Of a stretch of 64,000 nt of DNA, positions 1-10,524 are shown in pieces. Location of the stretch: positions 7,336,001 through 7,400,000 of the forward strand of contig NC_056416.1 in the NCBI RefSeq assembly GCF_905147365.1. Reading direction: 5' to 3'. This DNA comes from Aricia agestis. Lineage: Eukaryota; Arthropoda; Insecta; Lepidoptera; Lycaenidae. A program made the translations under genes and the position numbers. A model generated the notes under the pieces. It was not told the DNA's origin and made no database searches. It saw only the letters and a list, made by a program, of their open reading frames with translations. Within the stretch, counting starts at the first letter, position 1; each line of letters opens with the position of its first letter.

Positions 1-426
1 AGGGTTATGTTTTTAGCGCGTATCTTGTATGTACGTATGTAATATTCTTTATTACCTCGTATCTTCAGAACCGCTAAGCGGATTTTCACACTTGAGGTAT
101 CGTTAGATTTGTTTTAATAGCTCAAGTGTTCTTAGATAGGTGATATTAAAAAAAAAGGTGGATTTTTGACGACATGATGTGAGGTAAAAAAAAATTCTAC
201 CAAGCATTCTTATATATTATCCTAATATTATTACTTATTATTAGTCCAACTAGTTTTACTTAGAAACTTTTGCGACTTAATATTATGATAATTCAGTTGA
301 TTTCGATTATATAAGTATTAATAATAGGTTGGGGAAATAAAATAAATTAATTCAAAAATCAAAAACCCGACTGCAAAACAATTTTAACTAAAAAGACCGA
401 AACAAGACCTAATTCTGCCGGAGGCG
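1..426. other. Intergenic AT-rich DNA, no gene seen
   Basis: No reading frame or recognisable repeat boundary is visible. The last 8 bp (419-426, CGGAGGCG) are the left target-site duplication of the adjacent hAT element. Confidence 0.6.
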
Positions 427-1517
427 CAGGGGCGGATCTACTATATGGCTTTTTGGGCTGCAGCCCAGGGCCCCGCGCGGATACAGAGGGCCCCCAACCG
501 AACTGAAACCAATAGACGATATTGTCAATAATAAAAATTATCTAGAATCATAAGGTTGGCGCATTATCCAAATGCCGTAGATGAACATTTAGTGAATGAG
601 TGCATTCAGTTAAAATCTTACTGACTGCAGTCAAAGACAGAGTCTTACACCTCTTGTAGTGAATTTTTTTGGCTAATTTATGAAAAGAAACTGGTTGATG
701 TTTTCCCAAACTGCTATACCATCTTAAAGAATTTTTAACGATGCCGATCACTAGCTGTGAAGCTGAGTCATAGAGAAATATAATACACGGGGAGCAGAGC
801 ATTCTTTCTCCAGAATATCGTATATAGAAAACAAATACAGGACAACAATGTCATCATCAATTATCAGTTCTTTTGATAAATTTCTATTTAACAAAGGACC
901 TACAGTGCGATGACCAAATAAAAGAATTTGCAGTTTGTTTTTTCAGTGCGATGACCAAATAAAATAATTTGCAGTTAATTCTTTCAGTCTTAGATAGCCC
1001 ATTTATCGAGAAAGGCTATAGGCTATATTTTCTCACGCTAAGACTAATAGGAGCGAACAAATAGAGGAAAATAAAATATAGCTTATAGGCTTTTGCAATA
1101 AATGGACTAACACTAAAATAATTTTTCAAATCGGACCAGTAGTTCCTGAGATAAGCGCGTTCAAATAAGCCCTTTCAAATAATTTCCTCACGTTTTTTTA
1201 TAATTTTCCTCTATTTCTTCGCTCCTATTAGTCGTAGCGTGATAGAATATAGCCTATAGCATTTCTCGATAAATGAGCTATCAAACACTGAAAGATTTTT
1301 TTTAAATCGGACCAGTAGCTCCTGAGATTAGCGCGTTCAAATAAACAAGCAAACGAACTAACACACTTTTCCGCTTTATAATATTAGTATAGAATATAGA
1401 TATACCTACATCACTACAGAAAACAGTTTCTTGTCAAAATGGCAATTAGTTGAGTAATTAGGTAAGGCCCCTAAGCAGCATTAGCCCAGGGCCCCACAAA
1501 TTCAAGATCCGCCCCTG
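427..1517. mobile_element. hAT-type DNA transposon, non-autonomous or internally deleted
   Basis: The ends are inverted repeats beginning CAGGGGCGGATCT (left) and ending GATCCGCCCCTG (right). They are flanked by a perfect 8-bp direct duplication CGGAGGCG at 419-426 and 1518-1525. An 8-bp duplication and a CAGGGGCGGATC terminus are typical of hAT elements related to ZMYM1-like transposases. At 1091 bp it is too short to encode a full transposase. An 84-codon minus-strand frame (548-802) may be a remnant but shows no motif I can name. The right half contains Helitron-derived sequence (about 985-1393), so the element was invaded or rearranged after insertion. Confidence 0.85.
985..1393 (-). mobile_element. 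Helitron fragments arranged as a foldback inside the hAT element
   Basis: About 985-1065 reads the Helitron body in one direction (wording around TTATCGAGAAAGGCTATAGG and ACGCTAAGACTAATAGGAG). About 1066-1393 reads the same family in the other direction, ending with the reverse of the 5' end (TATAATATTAGTATAGA). No CTAG 3' end is present, so these are fragments. Confidence 0.6.
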
Positions 1518-1525
1518 CGGAGGCG

Positions 1526-2080
1526 TCTAATCCATGTTTTAATTTATACGACTCTTGCTTACGAGTTTCATGCCAAGATGAATAGAAGGCTACATAGAAA
1601 AATGTAGAAAAAGAAAGTGGATTATAAAATGCAGTCGCAGGCTGGCAACTGTTATAACTTATAGTAGTTGCCATCCAAAATATGTGATAAAGAATAACTC
1701 TGTTATCAATATAATTAGCTTCACAACAAAAAACCAAATAATAATACATGTACTCGTAACATAACTTCCCCCCTTTTTTGGAAATTGGTTAATAAACTGC
1801 AAATAAGATAGTCGATACCTCCGTGGTCGATACTCACTCTCCCAGCCGCGAGGTGTTAGCATTAAATATTTAATTTACCACAAAATTAAGGCCAGTAGGA
1901 TTTAAACTTAAATTAAGTCTTAAACTTGTGAAATTAATTTGAACTTTTGAGAAAGTGTTTATAAAAGTCTCCTTTTAATATTATGCTTCCATTGTTTATG
2001 TAAATAACCAGAGTGAATAAAATGATTGATTTTAATAGAAGTTCGGTTCAGGTTTAAAGCCAACATTTTAGTTATAATCT
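1526..2080. other. No gene seen
   Basis: AT-rich sequence with only short open frames that show no coding bias or motif. I see no repeat boundary here. Confidence 0.5.
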
Positions 2081-2530
2081 TTTTAGGGTTCCGTACCTAA
2101 AGGGTAAAAACTCGACCCTATTACTAAAACTTCGATGTCTGTCCGTCTCTCTGTCTGTCTCTAGGCTGTGTCACAAGAACCGCTATAGCTAGACTTTTGA
2201 AATTTTCACAGATTGTGTATTTTAGTCCCACTATAACAACAAATACTAAAAACAAATTAAAGTTAATAATAATATGTACTTAAGGGTGACTCCCATACCT
2301 ACTCCCATACAACAAACGTGTTTTTTTTGCCTCTCTGACTCGTAATCAATAGTAGCAACATGTAGACACTTGAAATTTTCACATAATAATCAATTATATG
2401 TATACTTTAATATTTGATAATAAAATTGAAATAAAATAAAATAAATAAAACACATTTTTTTCCCTATTTTCGCTCTATAATGGTACGGAACTCTTCGTGC
2501 GCGAGTCCGACTCGCACTTGGCCAATTTTT
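2081..2530 (-). repeat. Interspersed repeat 'CCAAGTGCGAG...TACGGAACCC' family, copy 1
   Basis: Reverse-oriented copy of a roughly 430-bp repeat found several times in this window. One edge reads CGGCCAAGTGCGAGTC followed by GGTTCCGTACC, and the other reads GGTACGGAACCCTAAAA, preceded by CAGACAGACGG-like sequence. The near-inverted GGTTCCGTACC / GGTACGGAACC pair is diagnostic. It has no coding capacity. I know the family as very common in Lepidoptera but cannot assign its class. Confidence 0.75.
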
Positions 2531-2771
2531 TATATTATCGCCTACGCGTTACCACATTAGTACATGAAGATTGAAGAACCAATAATAATATAAACGTTTA
2601 GTGACTATATAGGGAACTGGGAAGTGTAGAGGGGTCTGGGGTATATTCGCTATAACTAAGAGTTTAGAATGTTCTACAGTCTACACTCAACAAGTCTACA
2701 CACATCTATAGACAGCTATAACATAATCATGTTTATCTAAATGTGAAGAGAGCGGCCTACTATATCAATCA

Positions 2772-2850
2772 CTAGCGACCCGCCCCGGCTTCGCACGGGT
2801 AAAAAATATATAGCCAATGTCACTCACTGAACAAATAAGTTTTTAATATA
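2772..2850 (-). mobile_element. Helitron 3' terminal fragment
   Basis: On the minus strand the end reads CCCGTGCGAAGCCGGGG, a GC-rich hairpin, then about 12 nt and CTAG followed by T. This is the classical Helitron 3' end. The body is cut after about 80 bp. Confidence 0.6.
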
Positions 2851-2920
2851 TACTAATATTATTATAAAGAGGTAAACTTTGTTTGTTTACTCATAGATCT
2901 ACTACTACTGCTCGACTAAG

Positions 2921-3349
2921 AGCTGACGACCAAATCAGTCATGTAGCTTCAGCTGTGTTAAAACTCCGTTAGCTACTTCCCTGAACAACCCTTTCTGATA
3001 ATCTGCCTGCCGGCAGGCCGTGGGCGGTGGGTGTGGGAGTAGTGGGGTGGGGAAAAAAAGAAAAAAAATGTAGGTTCAGCTGTATTAAAACTCCGTTACC
3101 TACTCCCACACCCACCGCCCACGGCCTGTCAGCACGCAGAATATCAGAAAGAGTTGTTCAGGGAAGTAGCTAACGGAGTTTTAATACAGCTGAACCTACA
3201 TTTTTTTTTTCCCCACCCCACTACTCCCACACCCACCGCCCACGGCCTGCCAGCACGCAGATTATCAGAAAGGGTTGTTCAGGGAAGTAGCTAACGGAGT
3301 TTTAACACAGCTGAAGCTACATGTAACATGACTGATTTGGTCGTCAGCT
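2921..3349. repeat. Nested foldback made of inverted and tandem units
   Basis: The outer arms are long and nearly complementary: AGCTGACGACCAAATCAGTC at 2921 pairs with sequence ending at 3349. Within them a unit starting TGTAGSTTCAGCTGTRTTAA occurs twice in forward orientation (from about 2942 and 3069) and twice in reverse (ending about 3200 and 3322). Each holds a GC-rich block with CCCACACCCACCGCCCACGG. No coding frame is present. It may be a foldback DNA transposon that grew by unequal exchange. Confidence 0.75.
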
Positions 3350-4132
3350 CTCCGTCGATACTACTGATAGATACATTACTATTCATTAGTCAATACTCAT
3401 AGATCCACAGATCTAAACTCCCCTCCCGCGAGTGCACCCCCGCGGCCCCGCCTTGGTAGCGCCAACTTCGAAACGGGCGTAAATCGCAATATTTTAATTT
3501 CGCCATAACTTCTAAACCAAACGTCCAATTTTAATCATTCAAAGACCAAATATTGTCTACATAAACTGTACTTAGAGATGAAATAATTTATTTTGATAAG
3601 GATTATTATCATGAGTAAAATAAATGCATTTAAATGTAGTCCAAAAAAAATTAAGATTTTTAAATAAAAAAATGGTTGTTGTGCCTCACTTAACATAGAT
3701 AGGTATAGTGTGTCGCGGACATTTTTGTAGATATTTATAAGATCTACATTTACTTAGAACATTGTATGGTTCTATCTTTTATAGTTTAGGCAGCGTACGC
3801 AAAATAAGTAAATTTTCTGGTTGTTTCCGAAAAACTGAAAAATCTTACGGAACCTACGAATAATAAAAACTAAGGAATCGTAACTCCCATACTATTACCG
3901 TTTTAAATTTGGTTCCTTTTGATCTGTCATGTAACGTTAGCCTGGTACCGCTCAAGGTCACCTAAATATTGCTTTCCGAAAGATTCACTAACCGAAAGCT
4001 ACATTATTTACGAGTAACATAGGCTACGTTTTATTTTGGAAAATATAGGGTTCCGTACTCTTTATAATATTAGTATAGATAGTATAGATAAATCATAATA
4101 TCTTTATCAGTACTTACAAGCCGCGTCAGTAA
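3350..4132. other. No gene; fragments of two repeat families
   Basis: About 3853-3975 is a partial, reverse-ordered copy of the CTACGAATAATAAAA-ended hAT-like MITE seen at 35709 and 36750. About 4055-4076 is a Helitron 5' end in reverse (TTTATAATATTAGTATAGA). The rest is AT-rich with nothing recognisable. Confidence 0.5.
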
Positions 4133-4269
4133 GGGCCTATTTCACCACTTGCTGATAAAGTGCCGAATAGGCTATTCACAGCTTTTTGACTGATTCTCCA
4201 TACTTCATCTGTCAAGTTAAGTGGTGGATAGCCTATTCGGCGCTTATCAAGAAGTGGTGAAACAGGCCC
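4133..4269. mobile_element. PIF/Harbinger-like MITE 'GGGCCTGTTTCACCACTT', copy 1
   Basis: Short hairpin element with inverted ends GGGCCTATTTCACCACTT and AAGTGGTGAAACAGGCCC. Related copies are at 23990-24127 and 30396-30523. The flanks are TAA on the left and TTG on the right, so a 3-bp target duplication is only partly preserved here. The 30396 copy shows TAA on both sides. Confidence 0.75.
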
Positions 4270-4916
4270 TTGAAGTCGTAATTACAAGTAGGAACTTTGG
4301 GAAATATTAGTGGGCGTAAACACGTCGCGTTAATCCGTTTTAACCTGTGCTGAAACCGTTTACGAGGCCTGCTGGCCGATAGTATAATATATTTACAGAA
4401 ACATTGATGACAACTGGAACGCTTTTCGGCCATTAAGATACAACATTTTACGACTCCTACGCGCCTTCCAAAGGCCAAGACATAAGATGCTCTTCATAAT
4501 AGCCAGTTTACATTATGATAATCCATTGATCCAAACCAGCGCTGGATTGGTAATTGGGATGATTTAAACGGGTACGGTAATGCACTCTACCAGCCTAGTA
4601 AAACTGGCGGAAATTTTGTTGTGTGCCGTACGTGGCGACGCATTGATACTATGGCGCACACATACAAGCCGCGCGCGATGCCTTTATATGAAGATAACTT
4701 ACTTCCCTTCCTTTTACTATACACTATACACACACATAATACCCATATTGCTATTATGTGTGTGTTTTATGTAGTACGCTACTTCGTGCGTGCAAAAGAA
4801 ATCACGGGGGAACCGCACTTTTTTTTTGACTGAAAAGATTTTTCGTGACACAATGTTCGGTTTTCTTAGAGTTGAGACATAGGTAGCTCAGCTGTAGCCC
4901 GACATTGTTACAGCCC
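4270..4916. other. No gene seen
   Basis: Contains only short overlapping frames without motifs. A CA/TA-rich stretch lies near 4720-4760. Confidence 0.5.
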
Positions 4917-5412
4917 ATTTTAGGGTTCCGAACCCAAAGGGTAAAAACGAGACACTATAACTGAGACTTCGATGTCTGTCCGTCTGTCTGTCTCCCGGCT
5001 GTAACTCAATAACCGCTATAGCTAGAGTTCTGAAATTTTCACAAATTGTGTATTTCTGTTGCCTTCATAACAACAATTACTAAAAACAAAATAAAATTAA
5101 AATATTATTTAAGGGGGGCTCCCATACAACAAACGTTACTTTTTTGCCTTTTTTGCTCGTAATCATTATTGATTACGAGCAAGTGCCTATTTGTTGCCAT
5201 TATTGGCAACAACTAGGCACTTGAAATTTACAGAAAGGCCTTAGTTATATTATTATGTCTACTTTAATAATTATTAATAAAAAAAATATTTAAATTATTA
5301 TAAATTAAGGGGGGCTCTCAATTCTCATACAAAAAAACAATTTTGGCCTATTTTTCCTCTATAACGGTACGGAACCCTTCATGCGCGAGTACGACTCGCA
5401 CTTGGCCGATTA
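4917..5412 (-). repeat. 'CCAAGTGCGAG...TACGGAACCC' repeat, copy 2
   Basis: Nearly full-length reverse copy. It runs from TAGGGTTCCGAACCCAAAGG through the CTGTCCGTCTGTCTGTCTC block to GCACTTGGCCGAT. It has an extra local inverted duplication (TGATTACGAGCAA) around 5155-5185. Confidence 0.75.
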
Positions 5413-6030
5413 TTAATTACTTAATGCAGATAATTTTTATGGTTGTAATATTGAACAACCATGAAAATAATATTATTTTATTATAATAATATTTTCTTCC
5501 TCACTGCTAGTGTAAATAAAAATTACATGGATACATGGATGAATGAATGAATGGAAAGTCATTGGCGGAAAAACTATTGAATGGATTTTAAATAAATAGT
5601 TTTTATAAGATTTATGCTGACACAAAAATAATAACATAACCGCGACCAAAACCATTTAAAGCTCAATAATTGTAAGGTAATCAAAATAATAATAAATGTA
5701 ATATTAATAATTTTGTAAGCAAGATTTTGTAGAATCAATTTTTCTATTGGAATGTAGTAACAAATTACTCCCGAACTTTGACTTTGTTACGCGAAACTTG
5801 ATCAAACAATGCCTGAGTTTTCACGTTGTTTGTTGCCCACCAAATTCTTTGTTGTGTTTATGTTTTTGTAAATTTGAAGTTGGCAAATTGCCTACGAGTC
5901 ATTATCCACTAGGTTCTCGAGGAATTTTATACTCATTGGTACCCATTTATATTTTTTGAGTATTTTGAATATTCTAGCGCAATGACCAGGTACTCATTAT
6001 TTTATTTTGTGCACCTATGAATTGAACGCC
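5413..6030. other. No gene seen
   Basis: AT-rich, with short frames only and no repeat boundary that I can define. Confidence 0.45.
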
Positions 6031-6031
6031 T

Positions 6032-6415
6032 CCGTGGTCCATTGGTCTAGGGTCTATATTCTAGAGCACGTGGTTATTGACTCGAAAATCGTGGGTTTGA
6101 TTCCCGCGTTGCAAACGTGTTATTTCCAAGTTTGGTTAGGATAATGCAGGCTGATCACCTAATTGTCTGACAAGTAAGATGATACATGCGTCGGATCGGC
6201 ATGTAAAAAGTCGGGGGCCTGATCTCTCGCCAATCGTGTCATTCTTCCGTCCCACTGGGTTATGAGAGTAAAGTAATAGCCTCTATTCCTTTACTCTAAT
6301 AACCCAGTTGGATCAATAGAGAGGGCTCATGTGTGCTGCGCACATACGTGGGCACTATACTATTACTCCTCCTCCTTCACATAAACCGGCCACCGGCACC
6401 GTAGCTGGTGAGGGA
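6032..6415 (+). mobile_element. tRNA-derived SINE, family A, copy 1
   Basis: The head resembles a tRNA with a degraded A box (TGGTCTAGGGTC) and a B box (GGGTTTGATTCC). It is followed by a conserved unrelated body (CAAGTTTGGTTAGGATAATG, then CAGGCTGATCACCT). A more intact copy is at 42343-42690. Substitutions in the B box (GGTTTGATTCC instead of GGTTCGAATCC) show this is an old insertion, not a functional tRNA. Confidence 0.8.
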
Positions 6416-6469
6416 GTTAATGTGCACCTAGCCATGTCATAGATTCAATGATGTTAATATGCCTTTATT

Positions 6470-6742
6470 TTGACGTGGGAGAGCCATGCTTCGATACGAA
6501 TGGGCCTGCTTGACCGGAAAAATACCTCGTTCTCACAGAAAACCGTGAGTGAGTTTACCGGATGCCCAATCCCCTACCCCTTCCTTCCCATCCCTACCCT
6601 CCCCTATTACCCTATTCTCTCTTAAAGGGCCGGCTACGCACCTGCAGCTCTTCTGATGCTGCGAGTGACCATGGGCGACGGAAGTTGCTTTCCATCAGGT
6701 GACCCGTTTGCACGTTTGCCCCCTTATTTTATAAAAAAAAGA
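6470..6742 (+). mobile_element. High-copy lepidopteran SINE-like repeat, family L, copy 1
   Basis: Starts GACGTGGGAGAGCCATGCTT and passes through a pyrimidine-rich CCCTACCCTCCCC tract and CACCTGCAGCTCTTCTGATG. It ends CATCAGGTGACCCGTTTG, then GCCCCCTTATTTTATAAAA and an A-run. Other copies are at 12999, 38490, 52386, 57646 and 60137. No pol III box was recognised, so its class (SINE or other non-autonomous element) is uncertain. Confidence 0.8.
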
Positions 6743-7171
6743 TTCAATGTAAAACCGTTTCGATTAGTCTCATTAGTACTATCAGCAGTGAACAGTTTCA
6801 AACTACATAAATGACAATATTTTATTCGTAATTATTATTGTAAAGCTAATAAAATTACTAATTTGTTTCAGTTTTAACCTTCTCATGACTGACTGACCAG
6901 ACGACCGTCGAGTGTCAACATGTCGTTATAATAATTAATTATACTTTTCATTAAAATTCACCACTCGATCCTTTTACTTCTCCGGAGGTCACGTACAGGG
7001 ATGTGAAATTCAGTTTTGACCAAAAGCTTTCTTGTGGCTTAATAAAAGGTATTTAAAAATATAATATTGGTAGATGACGCCCGGAATTCCGTTTCAACAA
7101 AATTTGTGTGTCGCTCGGTAACCGTAGTACATATTTTCATAAAGTGAATACCAGAAATAAAAAGGGTTTAA

Positions 7172-7356
7172 GTGTCACCGCACACTTACAATTTCAAGTT
7201 GGCCGACTGTCGTACAAACCACAGAGGTAAATCAAGATAGAAGCGCCGTGTCGCTCCAATTTGTATGAACACGAGCGTATGGCGCTTCTATCTTGATCTA
7301 TTTCTGTGGTTTGTACGATAGTCGGCCAACTTTAAATTGTAAGTCTGCGGGGACCC
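7172..7356. mobile_element. Harbinger-like MITE with long inverted repeats
   Basis: The left end GTGTCACCGCACACTTACAA pairs with the right end, which reads TTGTAAGTCTGCGGGGACCC. The arms extend about 75 bp, through CAAACCACAGAGGTAAATCA and AGATAGAAGCGCC. It is flanked by TAA on both sides (7169-7171 and 7357-7359), matching a 3-bp PIF/Harbinger target duplication. No coding sequence. Confidence 0.8.
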
Positions 7357-7502
7357 TAAGTGCCAACATTTTCGAAACGTAGTACGTACCCAACCTTTCA
7401 TTGTGGAAGTGGCGTCCACGATAACGTGACGTCCGGAATTATAAAAGCTCACAATGTCAGCGGCCTTAGCGCAAAGTTTTTTTTGGCAAGATCTAGTATA
7501 TC

Positions 7503-8130
7503 AAATCAAATCATTTATTTCGGGCATCAGAGGCCCATATAACAATTTATACCTTAAATCTAACATACATATAATTATATAATAAATACCTTAAAGGAGT
7601 GAGCACACTGAGACGGGCCGTGCCGGGGCTCAGGGTGCCGCATCGCATAATTCCACCTCCATACAATTTGTATGGAAGGGGATGCGCGTATGTGCGGGGC
7701 GCATCGGCGCGGATTTTTGCTCGGCGGATTTCCGTCAATGCGACACGGCCAGACAAGACCCGCCCCGGCAACAGTGTGCTATAGTAAGCGACGCGCGGAT
7801 GTCATGCGATGCGGCCCGGCAAGCCTCGGCTTAAAATCCGTCAATGCATTGCGCGCCGACCCGCCCCGGCACAGTGAGCGTTAAAATCCGTCAATGCGAT
7901 GCGACCCGACCCGGCAAAAGTGTGCTATTGCGCATTTTGCGCTGCGCTGCGCCCCGACCCGCCCCGGCACGCGCTGACAAAGTGTGCGCGAACCTTAAAA
8001 CTAACATACATATTACATATTTTATAGGTACCTAAAAACTAACACTGTCACGTTTTGCCGGCGACTCGCTTCGTTCCGAGTCTCCCCCGAAACCTCCGAT
8101 AGACTACATCCATCGGCCAGAACTCCGGCG
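7503..8130 (-). mobile_element. LINE 3' end, split by a GC-rich insertion
   Basis: 7503-7595 (ATTTATTTCGGGCATCAGAG, then CCCATAT...TACCTTAAA) and 7992-8130 (ACCTTAAAACTAACATACAT, then CTCCGATAGACTACATCCAT and CGGCCAGAACTCC) together match the sequence at 36853-37070. That places the two halves as one non-LTR retrotransposon 3' end read on the minus strand. They are interrupted at 7596-7991. Confidence 0.65.
7596..7991. mobile_element. GC-rich non-autonomous insertion with 8-bp target duplication
   Basis: A 396-bp GC-rich island in AT-rich DNA. It is flanked by a perfect direct duplication ACCTTAAA (7588-7595 and 7992-7999) and sits inside a LINE 3' end. The ends are imperfect inverted repeats built on GAGCACACTG (left) and AAAGTGTGCGCGA (right). 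The inside repeats CCCGCCCCGGCA and TCCGTCAATGCGATGCG. The many overlapping open frames here are a by-product of GC content. The 8-bp duplication suggests a hAT- or P-type element. Confidence 0.75.
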
Positions 8131-8317
8131 CCTCGAAAGCATAAAGTTAATATACCTAGCGGAATAGAGAAACAAAGGCCTGAGCATGCGAGATGTCACT
8201 ATCAGTAACACTGCGTGGTAAAAGAAGACGTCTGATACATGACAGCATCACTCTTTTTTGACGTCCAGTCGGCACGTGCCGCACATTGACAATTTAATCT
8301 CATAGAAATCATGTTTA

Positions 8318-9465
8318 ATCATGAATGAATGAATGAATGAATATGCTTTATTGTGCTCAAAATGTACAAACATAATAAAGAAGTTACAAGAACTGAGCAT
8401 GAGCACAAAGGCGGCTTTATCGCTATGGAGCGATTTCTTCCAAGCAACCTCTGGCGCATGGAGACAATTAATTACAAAACAGTGCAACAAGTTGGAATAT
8501 TACTAAAGTTAAAATAGGCTTATCATAAATCTTAATAAATTACGCTAAATTCTTTTCTAAAATGTAATACATATTATAAAGCATATTGGGTTAAATACTA
8601 CTAATTTTTATTATAAATAATATACTAATATACAAATACTAAATATAAACAAACTAATATATATTTTAATATAATACATACTCATACCTACATACACAGA
8701 AATAAATAAATACAATACTTAATACAATACTTAATATAAGGTTTACAACTCCTTCGTACGAAATACTGAGGTAATGAATCTTAAGCTTTTTTTGAAAGTT
8801 ACAATAGTTTTAGCTTGCCTGATTTTGGCTGGTAAGGAGTTCCATAGCAGTATTGCCCTGACTGTAAATGATTTGTTGTAGAAATTGGTGTTATGTTTAG
8901 GAATATGGAGAAGGAGATTGGACACAGAGCGCAGTTGAAGTTCGGACGTTCGAAATTCAAACCTTGATTTGAGGTAAGAGGGTGCTTTTGGGTTGAATAG
9001 CAGGGTGTAAAGCAAGGTGAGGATACGCATGTTACGTCGTAGGCGAATGGGCAACCAACAAAGCTTGAGGCGATATTCGGATATGTGGTCGTATTTACGC
9101 AAGTTAAATATAAAACGAATTGCCATGTTCTGAAGACGCTCGAGTTTGTCCATTTGCTCTTCAGTGATGTCAGTGAAACAAGCATCCGCGTAATCCAATA
9201 TGGACAAAAACAAAGACTCAGCAAGTAGAACTTTAGTCTTTACTGGAAGAACATTTTTTAGCCTTCTCAGCGACCTCCATACTGCACACACCTTGCTGCT
9301 GATTAAGGAAATATGGTCTGACCAGGAAAGACGATCGTCCAAAAGCACACCCAAGTGTTTCACTTTCGTACTTAGGGGTATTTCCATCTACGAGCACCGT
9401 AGGTAGATTCTCCCAGTCAATCTTGGATACTAATCCTTGACTTCCCACAATAATGACCATGCTTG
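8318..9465 (-). mobile_element. 5'-truncated non-LTR retrotransposon (CR1/Jockey-like) with reverse transcriptase C-terminal region
   Basis: A 214-codon minus-strand frame (8743-9387) encodes the C-terminal part of a LINE reverse transcriptase. It has KHLGVLLDDRLSWSDHI, then LLAESLFLSILDYADACF, LQNMAIRFIF, WLPIRLRRNMRIL and a final FTVRAILLWNSLPAKIR. These are the RT thumb and following segments known from CR1/Jockey-type ORF2 proteins. The matching upstream piece (SQGLVSKIDWENLPTVLVDG) is in another frame (9233-9460), so there is a one-base frameshift near 9385. The catalytic YADD region and endonuclease are missing because the copy is 5'-truncated. The 3' UTR runs to an AATAAA-type signal and a tandem ATTC tail at about 8320-8345, a CR1-like ending. 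It is a dead copy. Confidence 0.9.
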
Positions 9466-9612
9466 TGTAAGTGTATACGTACGCATATTTTTACACACAG
9501 ATGAAACCAATTTCGGTTTCGTTTGACAGCTCGAGATTGTTGCTCTATTCCGCTAGGTAAGTATATTAACTTTATGCTCGAAAGTCAACAGAAGATTCGT
9601 CGGTACTCTCAC

Positions 9613-9687
9613 CACAAATGCACCCTCAGGCGCAGTGTCGTCTTCTTCTGGAATCTGGATGTAGTCCACGATGTCCTCGACCTCCAT
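9613..9687 (-). CDS. Candidate first coding exon of an unidentified gene
   Basis: The minus strand has an ATG at 9685-9687 in the context GGTCCATGGAGG. It is followed by 25 codons beginning MEVEDIVDYIQIPEE and ending EGAFV, then GTGAGAG, a good splice donor. The exon ends in phase 0. Its codons are G/C-ending (GAG GTC GAG GAC ATC GTG GAC TAC ATC CAG), unlike the AT-rich surroundings and unlike the nearby repeats. If not spliced, the frame runs on to a stop at 9553. The sequence upstream (9690-9860) is not repetitive and could hold a 5' UTR. The encoded N-terminus is acidic and suggests a cytosolic protein. I do not recognise the family. No second exon was found between 1 and 9600, so the rest would lie beyond the left edge. 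It could also be a chance frame or a retained fragment. Confidence 0.4.
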
Positions 9688-9689
9688 GG

Positions 9690-10236
9690 ACCAGTATATA
9701 ATAGCTACTAGCACATACACAAATAACACGTCAACAGAACATTGACAGAAACTGGAAACGTTGTCAAACGTCGACTTTTTGTTTATTGTATAGACAGTAA
9801 ACAAACAGTCGACAGTAAACAGGCTGTCGAGTCGAGCATAGGCTGGTGCTGCATTCTAGCGTGAAAACATTGCAGTAATATATCCTAACTGTCTTGCTTG
9901 TCTCTAGTGACAACGTATTCAAGTGGAAAACTTTTTAGGGCACATGATAAAGGGAACCGATTGGCCCTGTAACCTCGCGTCAACGGGATTGATTGAATAA
10001 GGCTGGAGCCTGGATATAATAAAAGTGTCTACCTTTTTGTGGCTCGAAAAATATGAAAAAGAAGTTTTTTCTGCTTTTTACATCAATTTTGTATAAAGGG
10101 TTTCGTGAGACTACTTTTAAATGTTGCAATTTTTAATAAGTAGTAGCTCAGAGGAAAGCAAAAAAGTAAAAATAAGCTATGTTTGTATCCTTTAAGAAAT
10201 CGATAACTAAGAAAACAACACACAGATATTATATTA
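9690..10236. other. Non-repetitive stretch upstream of the candidate exon
   Basis: No repeat boundary was seen. Short related motifs GTAAACA, AGTCGAC and GTCGAC recur around 9768-9835. It may hold the promoter of the candidate exon, but no specific element can be named. Confidence 0.3.
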
Positions 10237-10277
10237 TCTTATATATTTAAACGAGCAATTCTTGTATATATATTATA

Positions 10278-10439
10278 CTAGATGACGCCCGCAACTCCGT
10301 TGCGCCAAAAATCGTTTATCGCACGAGTACCGTACTCTTTCCCGGGATGAAAAGTATCCTATGTCCTTTCCCGGGGCTTAAAGTATATCCATACCAAATT
10401 TCAGCAAAATTGGTTCAGCGGTTTGGGCGTGAAGTGGTA

Positions 10440-10524
<85 letters not shown>

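Noticed and set aside
7599..8035. Four overlapping Arg/Pro-rich frames on both strands
   Set aside because: By-products of the GC-rich mobile island at 7596-7991.
8799..9224. 141-codon minus-strand frame
   Set aside because: Alternative frame of the LINE reverse transcriptase region; the 8743-9387 frame carries the RT motifs.
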